Shown here: piece after piece, positions 11,201 to 18,089 of the stretch | Layout of the letters: the number at the start of each line of letters is the position of its first letter | Position numbering within the stretch: position 1 is the stretch's first letter | Assembly: GCA_026418055.1 (NCBI GenBank) | Contig: JAOACB010000017.1 | Coordinates: 1-36,832, forward strand | From: Fimbriimonadales bacterium | GTDB lineage: Bacteria > Armatimonadota > Fimbriimonadia > Fimbriimonadales > Fimbriimonadaceae | DNA: 36,832 nucleotides | Direction: 5' to 3' | Made by a program: the position numbers and the translations under genes | The notes under the pieces: model-generated | Databases searched by the model: none | Told to the model about the DNA's origin: nothing | Seen by the model: only the letters and a program-made list of their open reading frames with translations

Positions 11201-11429
11201 ACGACGCCGTGAACGCGATCCGCTTGCCGTCCGGCGAGAACTTGGCGTACATCTCCATGCCGGGATGCGAGGTGAGCCGCCGAGCCACCCCTCCGCGGCG
11301 GTCCGCCAGCCACAGGTCCGAGGCGTAGGTGAAAACGATCCGATCGCCGTGGATGTCGGGGCTGCGCATCAGGCGCGCGTCCGCGACATCGCCTTGGGCG
11401 AGCGCGAGTGCGAGAGCGAGGGAAAGCAT
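8235..11429 (-). CDS. Tricorn-type protease (family S41)
   Basis: A 1064-residue Tricorn homologue, a serine protease expected to degrade peptides. The N-terminal 670 residues form two beta-propellers with TolB/WD-like repeats (FSPDGKRIAFTAS, WSHDGSKIYFVSD). A PDZ-like region follows near 750-830, then the S41 catalytic core. The visible catalytic residues are S726-H727 (GTSHAYVGG), S951 (YAGSGGD) and E1010 (IAENTG), in the order and spacing of Tricorn S745-H746, S965 and E1023. A Q/G-rich, low-complexity linker lies at about residues 530-555. Unlike cytoplasmic Tricorn, the start MLSLALALALAQG looks like a short signal peptide, so the protein may be exported. A -10-like TAACGT lies 8 bases before the ATG. 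Confidence 0.92.
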   Translation of the reverse strand: MLSLALALALAQGDVADARLMRSPDIHGDRIVFTYASDLWLADRRGGVARRLTSHPGMEMYAKFSPDGKRIAFTASYEGNSDVYVIPAEGGEPQRVTFGPEGDKVLGWTPDGKIAYASTAGSPGYVQPRLWLVRPEGGMPIPTKIYEIADGSFSADGKKIAYSRVNSHQFNWRRYRGGTQGRISIWDTATDSYSELPSGRENSWIPMWVGDSIYYISDRNQNAVNVYRYDTKTKKTEQITRFTDFDVRLPSTDGRRMVFEVGGKLMVLDLETRRTETVAPMILGDKILTRPALRRLGDQIGQVAVSPSGARVVVEARGELFSVPAKNGITRNLTDTVGSREGKPVWSHDGSKIYFVSDATGEVRLYEVPQMGGEPKMLQTDPSHRIDNFRLSPDGKKISYTTITNELYLFDLDKKTTEKVFEGRYSAEAYDWSPDSKWIAYVRPGNNLLGAVHLYNVENKQHTQVTEGFFNDQDVAFDQNGQYLYLLSARNFELAPGDFELSMNLANSLRLYALLLRKDAANPMEPRSDEEPDQSQQQQRPAQGAAQQAQGGEKKEEGIRIDLEGLGGRLVSLPINANGTRGLIGLQGGVMLVKQTGLQGYSMDQRRAYDILQAPVRAIDVNAKRTKMAFLTGRTVGVADIREGVNPQAAAVNTNDVEAVVDPRAEWRQIYWEAWRYQRDHFYDPGMLGLDWKAIGQKYAELLPFVAHREDLNYVLGLMIGELGTSHAYVGGGDRGVVMPSLPTGLLGADYAVENGKVKFARVYRGVQYDDTAQAPLGQPGVDVSDGEYLLAIDGKPVDEDNPPAKWLAGKVGKPVVLTVNKEPKLEGARKVVVRPVAEEDRLRYAQWVEDNRRKVAELSGGRIGYIHIPNTSAEGIYGLLKGFFAQHDKDALILDERFNGGGWIPTFMVERLAQQIVAGAVARNVPGAEPIPGQVHVGPKVMLINQYAGSGGDMLPWLFRQMKLGPLIGTRTWGGLVGISGSAPLVDGGFLSSPSFGIFDPKTNKWIAENTGVDPDIEVDNRPDLVAKGRDPQLEKAVEYLLDQLRKSPPKKKITAPEFPRVR

Positions 11430-11437
11430 CGGCTCTC

Positions 11438-11443
11438 ACGTTA
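11438..11443 (-). promoter_or_regulatory. Possible -10 (TAACGT) of the Tricorn-type gene
   Basis: TAACGT on the minus strand, 8 bases before the ATG at 11429, within the 43-base gap after the TolB-like gene. Spacing is close to leaderless. The hexamer is a weak match. Confidence 0.3.
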
Positions 11444-11472
11444 CCCGCTCCCGCTGTCCGGACGGGAAAGGC

Positions 11473-12732
11473 CTACTTGGACTGCGGGCTGAAGCTGGGG
11501 TCGGCGAAGTCCCCCGCGTCCCCCGTCAGGTCCCGCAGGCCCGAACCGTCCTTGTTGACCACGAAGATGGCCCGCTTGCCCCGGTCGTTGCGCAGGCAGA
11601 GCACCACCGAGTTGCCGCTCGGGTGCCATTCCGAGTCGAACACCGGCTTGTCCAACAGAACGCTGGCGAGGCGGGCGCCGGCCTCGGTGGCAGGCATCAG
11701 CACGAGACGTCGAACCTCGGTGCGTCCATTGCCCTGGTAGGGACCCTCCTGCACGAGCAGCGTCGCGCCGTCGGGGGAGAGGCGCGGTTGCTGGAAGCTC
11801 CTCTCGTCCCCCTTGCCGATCCACACCGGCACGATCCTGGGGGGCAGCTGGGTTGGGTCGAACTTCCCAATCATGTGGTCGAACGGCACCACGATCCTGC
11901 CGTTCTGGATCCACTCCTTGGGAGCCTGCTCCGGGTCCACGACGCGGAACCCCGAAACCACGAACACCGCCTCTCCGGTGCGGGGGTCGATGTCGAACTC
12001 CACCTTGTCGCCCGCGACGACCGGGTAGGGCGGTACGGCGCGGGTCATGTCCTGCACGACGAGCGCCTCCCCCTCGTCCCGACGCATCACGGCCACGATG
12101 ACCTTGCGCTCCTTGCCCCACCGCGCCTGCTTGAAGCTGTTGCCGATCCGCTTGTAGGCCGCGTCGAACTGGCTGGCCGCCCCATGGGCGTCGTCCGACT
12201 CCGTCTGCGCGATCTCTCGGCCCACGGGCGGGAGCACCTGGTGGGTGGTTCCCTCGCGAGGCTTGAACTCGAGCACGAAACCGCCGGCCAACACGAGCGC
12301 GGTGTCCGTGCCGGCTCCCAGCTCGGGCGGCGAGAACACCGGCTGCAGCTGGCTCCGCGTGCCCTGCGAGCGCCGCTCCACGAGGTTCAATCCAAGGTTC
12401 CAGCGGAACAGGTTGTACGCATCCGACTCCCGATCGCTCGTAAAGAACACCTGGTTCCCGCCGGGGCGCCACACCGGCTCGCGATCGTTCTTGCCCTCGG
12501 TGTATCCCGGCGACTCGACGACCGTGCCATCCGGCCTGATGGCCACCACCTGCGCGCCGGAATCCCGCAGACGCAGGGCCACGATCCAGCCGGCCGTTTC
12601 CGCCTTCCCGACGTCTCCGGGGTCCTGTCCGAAGCCGCGGATCCACTGGTAGCCGAAGAAGAGCAGGGCGATCGCGAACAGCCCGCCGATGAGGCGGAAC
12701 GCGAGCTTGCGGTGGACGGCAGGAATGATCAT
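11473..12732 (-). CDS. Membrane-anchored TolB-like beta-propeller protein
   Basis: A 419-residue protein with one N-terminal membrane anchor (about residues 10-30, LAFRLIGGLFAIALLFFGYQ) and an extracytoplasmic beta-propeller. Propeller repeats of the TolB/WD40-like kind are visible: VVAIRPDGTVV, PVWRPGGNQVFFTSDRES, PRLSPDGATLLVQE, SEWHPSGNSVVLCLRND and a closing DPSFSPQSK. No catalytic motif is seen, so it is likely a binding or scaffold protein. Its ATG overlaps the fmt stop by four bases (ATGA), placing it in the def-fmt operon. The Tricorn-type gene with similar propellers follows after 43 bases. Confidence 0.75.
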   Translation of the reverse strand: MIIPAVHRKLAFRLIGGLFAIALLFFGYQWIRGFGQDPGDVGKAETAGWIVALRLRDSGAQVVAIRPDGTVVESPGYTEGKNDREPVWRPGGNQVFFTSDRESDAYNLFRWNLGLNLVERRSQGTRSQLQPVFSPPELGAGTDTALVLAGGFVLEFKPREGTTHQVLPPVGREIAQTESDDAHGAASQFDAAYKRIGNSFKQARWGKERKVIVAVMRRDEGEALVVQDMTRAVPPYPVVAGDKVEFDIDPRTGEAVFVVSGFRVVDPEQAPKEWIQNGRIVVPFDHMIGKFDPTQLPPRIVPVWIGKGDERSFQQPRLSPDGATLLVQEGPYQGNGRTEVRRLVLMPATEAGARLASVLLDKPVFDSEWHPSGNSVVLCLRNDRGKRAIFVVNKDGSGLRDLTGDAGDFADPSFSPQSK

Positions 12733-13649
12733 GGCAACAAGTCCGCTCCGGGCTGGAGGCGCAACCCTCGCGCCAGCTCCGCGCCGGTAACCCTGTTTTT
12801 ACCTTCCAGCTGCACCTCCTCCACCAGGAGCGACCTGCCCCCGAAGCCGATGGCCAGGCGCTTGGCAACTTCGAGAACCTCGCCTGGCCTGCCGCCCTCG
12901 GGTCCCGGCGCCACGCGCCAAAGCTTCCACTTGCCGTACCTGGTGCGCAGCCACAAGCCGGGTCTGGGGTGGGCGGCCTGCACCCATGCGTACACCCGCT
13001 CGGCCGGGTGGTCGAAGCCCACGACCAGGTCCTCGGGCTTGAGCTTCGGCGCGTAGGTGGCCAGCCTGGGGTCCTGAGGGGTGCGCGGGTAGTCGCCGTC
13101 GGCGATCCGAGGCATCCATTCTCGGGCCAGCTCCGCCGACCAAGCGGCCAGCGTGGCCTCCAACTCCCCATAGGTGGGAAGGTCCCAAACTCCCGAGAAC
13201 GGGTGTTCCCGGGTCGCGATGATGTCGCCGGTGTCCATGCCGCGGTCCATCTGCATCAGCGTGACGCCCGCGTGGCTCCGCTCGCGGATCGACCACTGGA
13301 TCGGCGCGGCCCCTCTCCAGTACGGCAGCACCGAGCCGTGGAAGTTGATGCCGCCGTAGGCGGCGACGCCGAGCAGCTCCTCCGAAAGGATCTGGCCGTA
13401 GGAGGCCACCACCAAGGCGTCGGGAGCCATCCGGCGCACCCTCTCGACGAACTCGGGCGCGCGACAGCGCTCGGGCTTCTCCACCGGCAAACCGAGCTCT
13501 TGGGCGCATCGGCCGACCGGCGTCGGAGCGGGAACCATCCGGCGGCCGGAGGGGCGGTCCGGCTGGGTGACGACCAGCATCACGTGGTCGGCAAGGCCCG
13601 TCAGGATCGGAACCGCGAATTCGCCCGAGCCGAAGAACACCAGGCGCAT
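12729..13649 (-). CDS. fmt: Methionyl-tRNA formyltransferase
   Basis: A 306-residue enzyme that transfers a formyl group from 10-formyltetrahydrofolate to initiator Met-tRNA. The catalytic residues are N102 and H104 (INFHGSVLPYWRGAAP, the family's N-x-H-x-S-L-L-P-x-x-R-G motif with V for L) and D139 (MDRGMDTGD). The N-terminal Rossmann start VFFGSGEFAVPIL is typical, as is the smaller C-terminal domain from about residue 205. The ATG shares one base with the def stop (TGATG). Def and Fmt act at opposite ends of the formyl-methionine cycle and are often neighbours. Confidence 0.96.
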   Translation of the reverse strand: MRLVFFGSGEFAVPILTGLADHVMLVVTQPDRPSGRRMVPAPTPVGRCAQELGLPVEKPERCRAPEFVERVRRMAPDALVVASYGQILSEELLGVAAYGGINFHGSVLPYWRGAAPIQWSIRERSHAGVTLMQMDRGMDTGDIIATREHPFSGVWDLPTYGELEATLAAWSAELAREWMPRIADGDYPRTPQDPRLATYAPKLKPEDLVVGFDHPAERVYAWVQAAHPRPGLWLRTRYGKWKLWRVAPGPEGGRPGEVLEVAKRLAIGFGGRSLLVEEVQLEGKNRVTGAELARGLRLQPGADLLP

Positions 13650-14182
13650 CAGGCCGTTTCCGGCTCTCCGTCCGGATGCATCCAGCGGAGCGTGGCGGGG
13701 TCGACCTTGTCGGTGAACAGGATCCCGTCCAAATGGTCCACCTCGTGCTGCACCACCCGCGCCGGCATCCCCTCCATCCGATACTGCACGGGCCGCCCTT
13801 TGCGGTCCAGCGCGCGCACCTCGATCGCCGCGGCCCGCTTCACGTCGCCGTACAGGCCGGGGATGCTGAGGCAACCCTCCTGGCCGACCTCCTCCCCCTC
13901 CGTCGAGAGGATCACCGGGTTGACCAGCGCCAGCGGCCGGAACCCCTCGGGAGCCACCACGATCACCCGCTGGGTGACGCCCAGCTGCGGGGCCGCCAAG
14001 CCGATCCCGTGCGCCTTCCGCATGGCGGCCAACAGTCGGTCGATCAGCTCCTGGGTTTTCTTCGTGACCCTCGGCACCGGCTGGCAGACGGTGCGGAGGC
14101 ACGCCGCCGGCACCTTCACGACCGGCCGCTCGTCGTTCTGCACGTACAGGTATTTGAACTCGTCGGGAACGACGATCTCCAC
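13649..14182 (-). CDS. def: Peptide deformylase
   Basis: A metal-dependent deformylase that removes the N-formyl group from new proteins. All three family motifs are present: GIGLAAPQ, EGCLS with the metal-binding cysteine, and HEVDH with the two metal-binding histidines and catalytic glutamate. I place the start at the GTG at 14182 (177 residues), because CATAAT ends exactly 7 bases upstream, as at the ROK and OppD-like genes. The usual choice would be the ATG at 14203 (184 residues), which has a weak GAGAGG ribosome-binding site nine bases upstream, but then the -10 box would lie inside the gene. Either way it keeps about 20 extra N-terminal residues compared with E. coli Def. It is the first gene of the def-fmt-TolB-like operon. 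Confidence 0.93.
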   Translation of the reverse strand: MEIVVPDEFKYLYVQNDERPVVKVPAACLRTVCQPVPRVTKKTQELIDRLLAAMRKAHGIGLAAPQLGVTQRVIVVAPEGFRPLALVNPVILSTEGEEVGQEGCLSIPGLYGDVKRAAAIEVRALDRKGRPVQYRMEGMPARVVQHEVDHLDGILFTDKVDPATLRWMHPDGEPETA

Positions 14183-14189
14183 AGGCTGG

Positions 14190-14195
14190 ATTATG
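14190..14195 (-). promoter_or_regulatory. Candidate leaderless -10 (CATAAT) of def
   Basis: CATAAT on the minus strand followed by 7 bases (CCAGCCT) and GTG at 14182. The spacing puts transcription start at or next to the GTG. It overlaps the first codons of the alternative ATG start. Confidence 0.5.
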
Positions 14196-14270
14196 GCCGA
14201 CATGCGTCTCGTCCTCTCTCGGAAGGAGCGATCGGACCACGGGCGCGGTTCCGGAGGTGCGCCGATCGTC

Positions 14271-15731
14271 CTAGGAGCCGAGCGCGCTCTGCAGCAACCG
14301 GCGGACCTCTTCGCTGCCCTCGACGCGCTCGACCCTCGCGCCTGCCTCCAGCAGGGCCCTCACCGTGTCGGCGTAGGATCCCACGGGGTGGGGGCAGTTC
14401 TCGCTTCCGTGGCAGGCCCAGTGCAACGGGGTGGAGTCGTGGTGGTCGCCGCGGGCGTGCACGTCGGCTCCCGCTTCCAGCAAGGCCCGAACGCAGTCGG
14501 CGGCCCCCACCCACGACGCGCAGTGCAACGGCGTCCCTCCATCCACACCCCGCGAGTCCAGGGGCCAGCCCATCGCCAGAAACGCCCGAACCGCGGCCGA
14601 GCGTCCGCGGAAGGCCGCGTCCGGCAGCATCCGCCATTCTCGCTCCCCGAGGCTCTCGCGCAGGCCGGGTTGGTCCCGCAACAGGCTCTCGGCGAGCAAC
14701 ACGTCCCCCTTCGAGCACGCTCCAAGGAAACGGTCTTCCGGCCGAACCTCCTCGGCGGCCCCATTGCTCCGCAACAGCTCCGCGGCGTCGTCCCTGCCTA
14801 GCCGCACCGCCAAGCGCAACGCACCCAGGCCGTCGTGCGGCCGTACGGCGTTCGGATCGGCCTTGGCCTGCAGGAGCCGCTCCACGACCGCCAGCGACCT
14901 GCCGTTTTCCAAGGCGTGATGGATCGGAAACGATGGGTCGTCCCGCAGGCTGCCGGCGCTCTGCAGCAGCAGCTCGAGACCCTCGGGATCGTCGTAGTCC
15001 AGCATCCGGCAGACCGCGTTGGTGCCCGCAACCCTCGCGCCGCGCTGCAGCAACAATCGGGTGCAGGCGTGGTCGCGGTGCTCGCACGAGTGGTACAGCG
15101 ACTCGTTGTCGTTGGGGTCGGCGCCGGCGTCCAGCAGCATGCGGGCCAGCTCCGGATCGTTCCGCAGACCCACCGCCGCGTACAGCACCGAGAGCCGCGT
15201 CTGCTCGTTCCACTCCCACAGCTTGTGGGCGTTGGGGTCGGCCCCCGCCTCCAAGAGCAGACGGGCGCATCGGCGCGCGGCCTCGTTCGAAGACCACCGA
15301 CTGAAGCAGACGTAGACGAGCGGCGGCAGGCTCAGCGCCCCGCACGGCCGCCCGACGGCCTTCGGCTCCCTCTGAAGCGCCCGCCCGATCTCCTCCGAGT
15401 CGCCCAGGACGCAGGCCACCGCCAAGGTTCGGGGCGGCTCCTCCGGTGCCGGCAGCCCGTCGAGCGCCGCGCGCAGAGCCTCGCGCTCTCGGTCCGCCTC
15501 GGGAGTGAGCAGGAACGCGGCGTGCCGGCGGAGCCTCTGCCACGAGTCGAAGCCGTGCTCCCGAGCCACCACCTTGAGCGCATCCAGCAGCCCGAAGTTC
15601 CGGCCCGGTTGCCTTCCCACGGCGCTCACGCGCGCCACCGCACCGGCATCGCCGTCCCGGACGGCGCGCAGCAGCTCGTGGCCCTCGCGCTTGAGAGCGG
15701 CCAGGTTTGGACGATCGGAGAGGAACCTCAT
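14271..15731 (-). CDS. Ankyrin-repeat protein
   Basis: A 486-residue soluble protein made mostly of ankyrin repeats, a protein-binding fold. The N-terminal 75 residues follow the common header of such bacterial proteins (LAALKREGHELLRAVRDGD, then AREHGFDSWQRLRRH). Repeats are clear at LLLEAGADPN, MLLDAGADPND, LLLQRGARVAG, GGTPLHCASWVGAADCV and DSTPLHWACHGS, ending in ALLEAGARVER. No enzyme domain or signal peptide is visible. It begins 3 bases after the DppA-type gene stop and so is probably co-transcribed with it. Target unknown. Confidence 0.88.
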   Translation of the reverse strand: MRFLSDRPNLAALKREGHELLRAVRDGDAGAVARVSAVGRQPGRNFGLLDALKVVAREHGFDSWQRLRRHAAFLLTPEADREREALRAALDGLPAPEEPPRTLAVACVLGDSEEIGRALQREPKAVGRPCGALSLPPLVYVCFSRWSSNEAARRCARLLLEAGADPNAHKLWEWNEQTRLSVLYAAVGLRNDPELARMLLDAGADPNDNESLYHSCEHRDHACTRLLLQRGARVAGTNAVCRMLDYDDPEGLELLLQSAGSLRDDPSFPIHHALENGRSLAVVERLLQAKADPNAVRPHDGLGALRLAVRLGRDDAAELLRSNGAAEEVRPEDRFLGACSKGDVLLAESLLRDQPGLRESLGEREWRMLPDAAFRGRSAAVRAFLAMGWPLDSRGVDGGTPLHCASWVGAADCVRALLEAGADVHARGDHHDSTPLHWACHGSENCPHPVGSYADTVRALLEAGARVERVEGSEEVRRLLQSALGS

Positions 15732-15734
15732 GGC

Positions 15735-16580
15735 TCAGTGCAGGCTCTGGATGCCTTCCCCACCGAAGATGCACAGGTTGCGGAACAGCCGATGGGCCGC
15801 CGCAAAGTCCGGGCAATCCGCCGCCACCGTGTAGCCGTCCACGCGCCGCACACCGGGAAGGCGCTCGCAAAGGTCGGCCGATTCCGCGCGGTTGAACTCC
15901 ACGCGCACCTCCACGGGGCCGTCGAAGACCACGGGAGCGATCTCCGACCGACGCTCGAGCCCATCGCGCACGGCGGCCTCGATCAGCGGACCAGTGGCCT
16001 CCGGCGGCAGGCAGCGAGCCATGTAGCGGCCGTAGCCCTCCTTCACCGCGGCGGTGGCCACCTCCGGCACGAGGGCCCTGGCTTCGGCGCACCCCGCCTC
16101 GTCGCTCGTGACCGCCACCACCGGCACGCCGTAGCGTCCGGCGAGCCCCGCGCTGAGCCCGATCTCCCCGATCTCCCTTCCGTTGAACCAAAGCCGGTGC
16201 ACCTGGCCGGACATCGTGTGCTCCATCACCGCCCGCGGTGTGCCGGCCATCGCATGGTAGCCCACGAGCACGCACGCGTCGAAAGTGCCGTCGATGCCCT
16301 GCATCATGCCGTCGATCGGCCCGCAGCCGACCCCGGACACCAGCTGCGCGCCGCCCACGAGCAGGTCCGCCGTCAGGTTCTTGCTGTTGCCGTGGCTGTC
16401 CTTCACCACCACCAGCTCGGCTCCGGCGGCCTTCGCCCCCCGAATGGCGGAGTTCACGTCGTGGGCCATCATCTGACGGGCGAAGACGAAGTCGAAGCGG
16501 GAGGAGGCCGGACCGCCGCACTGGTCCCAGGTCGTGACGCCCGTGACGCCCTCGATGTCGGCGGAAACGAACACGCGCAT
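15735..16580 (-). CDS. D-aminopeptidase DppA-type (family M55)
   Basis: A 281-residue zinc aminopeptidase of the DppA family, which in Bacillus releases D-amino acids from short peptides and has been linked to cell-wall peptide use. The N-terminal SADIEGV motif gives D8 and E10. H63 (KDSHG), H109 (GYHAM), H121 (MEHT) and E139 (GEIGL) line up with B. subtilis DppA H60, H104, H115 and E133, so all metal and catalytic positions are kept. Length is normal. It heads the two-gene unit with the ankyrin protein. A TACCCT box 6 bases before the ATG suggests a leaderless mRNA, and an inverted repeat frames that box. Confidence 0.92.
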   Translation of the reverse strand: MRVFVSADIEGVTGVTTWDQCGGPASSRFDFVFARQMMAHDVNSAIRGAKAAGAELVVVKDSHGNSKNLTADLLVGGAQLVSGVGCGPIDGMMQGIDGTFDACVLVGYHAMAGTPRAVMEHTMSGQVHRLWFNGREIGEIGLSAGLAGRYGVPVVAVTSDEAGCAEARALVPEVATAAVKEGYGRYMARCLPPEATGPLIEAAVRDGLERRSEIAPVVFDGPVEVRVEFNRAESADLCERLPGVRRVDGYTVAADCPDFAAAHRLFRNLCIFGGEGIQSLH

Positions 16581-16598
16581 GGGTGCAGGGTAGCACCC
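16581..16598 (-). promoter_or_regulatory. dppA-type promoter: -10 box inside an inverted repeat
   Basis: On the minus strand GGGTGC-TACCCT-GCACCC-ATG. The hexamer TACCCT (16587-16592) is a -10 candidate ending 6 bases before the ATG. The 6-bp arms are perfect complements, so a dimeric repressor could cover the -10 box. Confidence 0.45.
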
Positions 16599-16613
16599 CG
16601 ATCGCTCTCCGGG

Positions 16614-17990
16614 CTAGGCCGAGCGGCGGTGGTGGCTGGACAGCATCCGCTCGCCCTGCCGGTACTTGCTCACCGTCCGTCGCGCGATCTTGACCCCCTT
16701 CTGGGCCAGCAGCTCGGCGATGCGCTCGTCGCTCAGCGGGCGACGGGGGTTCTCCGTGGCCAGGATCTCCTCGATCATCTTCCGCACGCGCAGCGCGGGC
16801 TTGAAGAACACGTCGAACGGCAGAACCTCGCCGGTCGCGATCTCCACGAACTTGCCCATGGTGGCCCGGCTCACGGTGCTCTCGTGCAACCCCAGGTCGT
16901 GCGCCATCCTGGTGCGGGTGAGCGGCTGCAGGTACTGGTAGCGACCCGTGGCGAGAAACCCTGGCTGGCGCTCCACCAGGTAGCGCCCGATGCGGTTCAG
17001 GGGCTTGCAGCGCTGGCCCAGCGACTCGATGAAGTTCCTGGCGCGCTTGACGAACTCGCCGACGTGCCGCACCTCCTCGCGCTGCCCGCGCGAGCCCTCG
17101 CGCAGTTGCTGCAGGCGGTTGCTGTACGAGCGGCTGATCGTGAACATCGAGGGCTCTGGGCCGTGCACCAGCACCTCCCAGCCGTGGTCCCTCAAGCGGA
17201 TGGTCAGGTCCGGACGGGCGGCGGGGGACGCCTTGGGGCGCTTCGCGCCGACCGTGAGCGGGGTTCCATCCACAGGGAAGGGATCCAGAGAGAGGATCCG
17301 CGCGAAGGCCGCTTCCACGGCCTCTGGGGACACCCGGTACCTCCGAGCGAGCTTGCCCACCTCGCGCGAGGCCAGCTCTTCGACGTGGTTCTTCAGGATC
17401 GCCCGGGCCAGCCGTCCCTCTTCGGTGGTGTCCCCCCGAAGCTGCAACAACAGGCAGTCCACCAGGTCCGTGGCCCCGACGCCGGGCGGATCGCACGACC
17501 GCAACAGCCGATGAACCTCCTCCGCCTGCTCGAGAGTGCAACCTGTGGCGAGCGCGACCTCCTCCACGGGGACGTCCAGGTAGCCGCGCTCGTCGAGGCA
17601 ATCGACCATGTAGTCTGCGACGGGCCAGAGCGCCTCAGGCACCAGCTGCGCCAGCTGGGCCCTCAGGTGGTCACCCAGGCTGTCCTCAGTGCACACGTAG
17701 TCCAGCCAGTCGACGCCCTCTTCGGTCGGAAGGCTCCGCCGGAACTCCCAGTCTTGGGAACACGGCAGAGCCGCCTCGGGAAGCAGGCTCTCCAGGACGC
17801 TCTGCTCGCTCAGCGGGCTCTCGGACTCCTCGAGCCGCTCCAGAGCAGGGTTCTCCTCGAGCTCGTTCTGGATCGCCGACTCCAGCTCGACCGAGCTCAG
17901 CTGCAGGATCTGGCTGGAGAGGATGACCCTCGGATCGACCCGAAGCTCGGTCCCGGTGCGCAGCGACGCCTGATGCCAAGGATGTCTCAC
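16614..17990 (-). CDS. rpoN: RNA polymerase sigma-54 factor
   Basis: A 458-residue sigma-54, which directs RNA polymerase to -24/-12 promoters and needs an AAA+ activator. Region I is short but recognisable (ILSSQILQLSSVELESAIQNEL, residues 24-45), followed by an acidic stretch. The core-binding region carries DYMVDCLDERGYLD and SCDPPGVGATDL. The DNA-binding part has the HTH MAHDLGLHESTVSRA and the RpoN box ARRTVSKYR near the C-terminus. I use the GTG at 17990, preceded by GGGGAAGGGAAG; the frame opens 9 codons earlier. Region I is slightly divergent, lacking the usual Q-rich MTPQL stretch. It is the last gene of the efp operon, 99 bases after rtcA. No enhancer-binding protein is in the window. 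Confidence 0.95.
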   Translation of the reverse strand: MRHPWHQASLRTGTELRVDPRVILSSQILQLSSVELESAIQNELEENPALERLEESESPLSEQSVLESLLPEAALPCSQDWEFRRSLPTEEGVDWLDYVCTEDSLGDHLRAQLAQLVPEALWPVADYMVDCLDERGYLDVPVEEVALATGCTLEQAEEVHRLLRSCDPPGVGATDLVDCLLLQLRGDTTEEGRLARAILKNHVEELASREVGKLARRYRVSPEAVEAAFARILSLDPFPVDGTPLTVGAKRPKASPAARPDLTIRLRDHGWEVLVHGPEPSMFTISRSYSNRLQQLREGSRGQREEVRHVGEFVKRARNFIESLGQRCKPLNRIGRYLVERQPGFLATGRYQYLQPLTRTRMAHDLGLHESTVSRATMGKFVEIATGEVLPFDVFFKPALRVRKMIEEILATENPRRPLSDERIAELLAQKGVKIARRTVSKYRQGERMLSSHHRRSA

Positions 17991-18089
17991 GGCTTCCCTT
18001 CCCCGTCGTAGGAGCAACCGTCCTGGTCCCCCTCGTTCCCATGATCGGCAGGACCTTCGAAAGGCATCCCGTGGAAGATGCGGGGATCG

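Noticed and set aside
7740-11492. A 1250-codon plus-strand open frame opposite the Tricorn-type gene.
   Set aside because: Composition is His/Arg/Pro/Leu-biased, with no motif, and it is a mirror of a well-supported protease.
14204-14270. An inverted pair CGATCGG/CCGATCG between def and the ankyrin gene.
   Set aside because: The arms are short and far apart and GATC-containing strings are common in this DNA; no support as a regulatory site.
14835-18011. A very long plus-strand frame opposite the ankyrin, dppA-type and rpoN genes.
   Set aside because: It crosses three well-supported genes on the other strand and has no domain.
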